Shown here one piece after another: positions 12,042 to 12,060 of a stretch of 12,060 nt of DNA. A model generated the notes under the pieces. It saw only the letters and a list, made by a program, of their open reading frames with translations, was not told the origin of the DNA and did not search any database. Position 1 is the first letter of the stretch. Every line of letters starts with the position of its first letter. The translations under genes and the position numbers were made by a program. The stretch spans positions 1 through 12,060 of the forward strand of contig JBAWVO010000201.1 of the NCBI GenBank assembly GCA_037147235.1, in the 5' to 3' direction. This stretch comes from JANXQG01 sp037147235. Lineage in GTDB: Bacteria > Planctomycetota > Planctomycetia > Pirellulales > Thermoguttaceae.

Positions 12042-12060
12042 TGCTACTTTTCTTGCGACA

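Overview
The window looks like chromosome of a planctomycete, probably Pirellulales or a relative. This is inferred from three things: GGTGGGGCTCGCTGCGCTC-type intergenic repeats, a GGCACAC-GGA-GTGTGCC hairpin repeat, and several secreted or low-complexity proteins without clear relatives that are typical of the phylum. No rRNA, tRNA, CRISPR array, transposase or integrase was seen. Taxonomy was inferred by eye, not by search.

Layout. (1) 1-72: possible C-terminal tail of a plus-strand gene cut by the window edge. (2) 155-1663 (-): sugar-porter MFS transporter with an unusual 22-residue insertion flanked by direct repeats. (3) 1664-2023: noncoding, with two long inverted-repeat elements and a likely terminator for the next gene upstream. 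(4) 2024-2620 (-): secreted Lys/Ala-rich protein with three LTxxQ motifs. (5) 2621-3113: about 490 bp without a convincing gene. (6) 3978-3114 (-): overlapping two-gene module, an uncharacterised 165-aa protein followed by a HEPN-like helical protein, behind a fully consensus sigma70-type promoter. (7) 4330-7006 (+): chlorite dismutase/HemQ-superfamily protein followed 16 bp later by a B12-binding-type radical SAM protein. The radical SAM gene carries two in-frame blocks of 7-bp tandem repeats in a linker. (8) 7000-7455 (-): single-domain response regulator whose stop region overlaps the end of the radical SAM gene. (9) 10538-7566 (-): a large secreted protein and lysA, joined as TAGATG. (10) 10539-10919: noncoding, with a large inverted pair of GGAGTTA heptamer arrays. 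(11) 10920-11960 (+): secreted protein of unknown function ending in six KPSEE repeats, followed by a hairpin.

How the genes may work together. Three transcription units are likely: the HEPN pair, the Cld-like/radical SAM pair, and secreted protein-lysA, with the response regulator having its own promoter. LysA makes lysine from meso-diaminopimelate. The Cld-like protein keeps the proximal heme histidine and the catalytic-type tyrosine but lacks the distal arginine of true chlorite dismutases. A heme-related role is therefore more likely than chlorite detoxification, and the linked radical SAM enzyme may act in the same pathway.

The best candidates for something undescribed are the HEPN two-gene module, the Cld-like/radical SAM pair, and the spread of heptamer repeats, which appear both as intergenic palindromes and as an in-frame insertion inside an enzyme gene.
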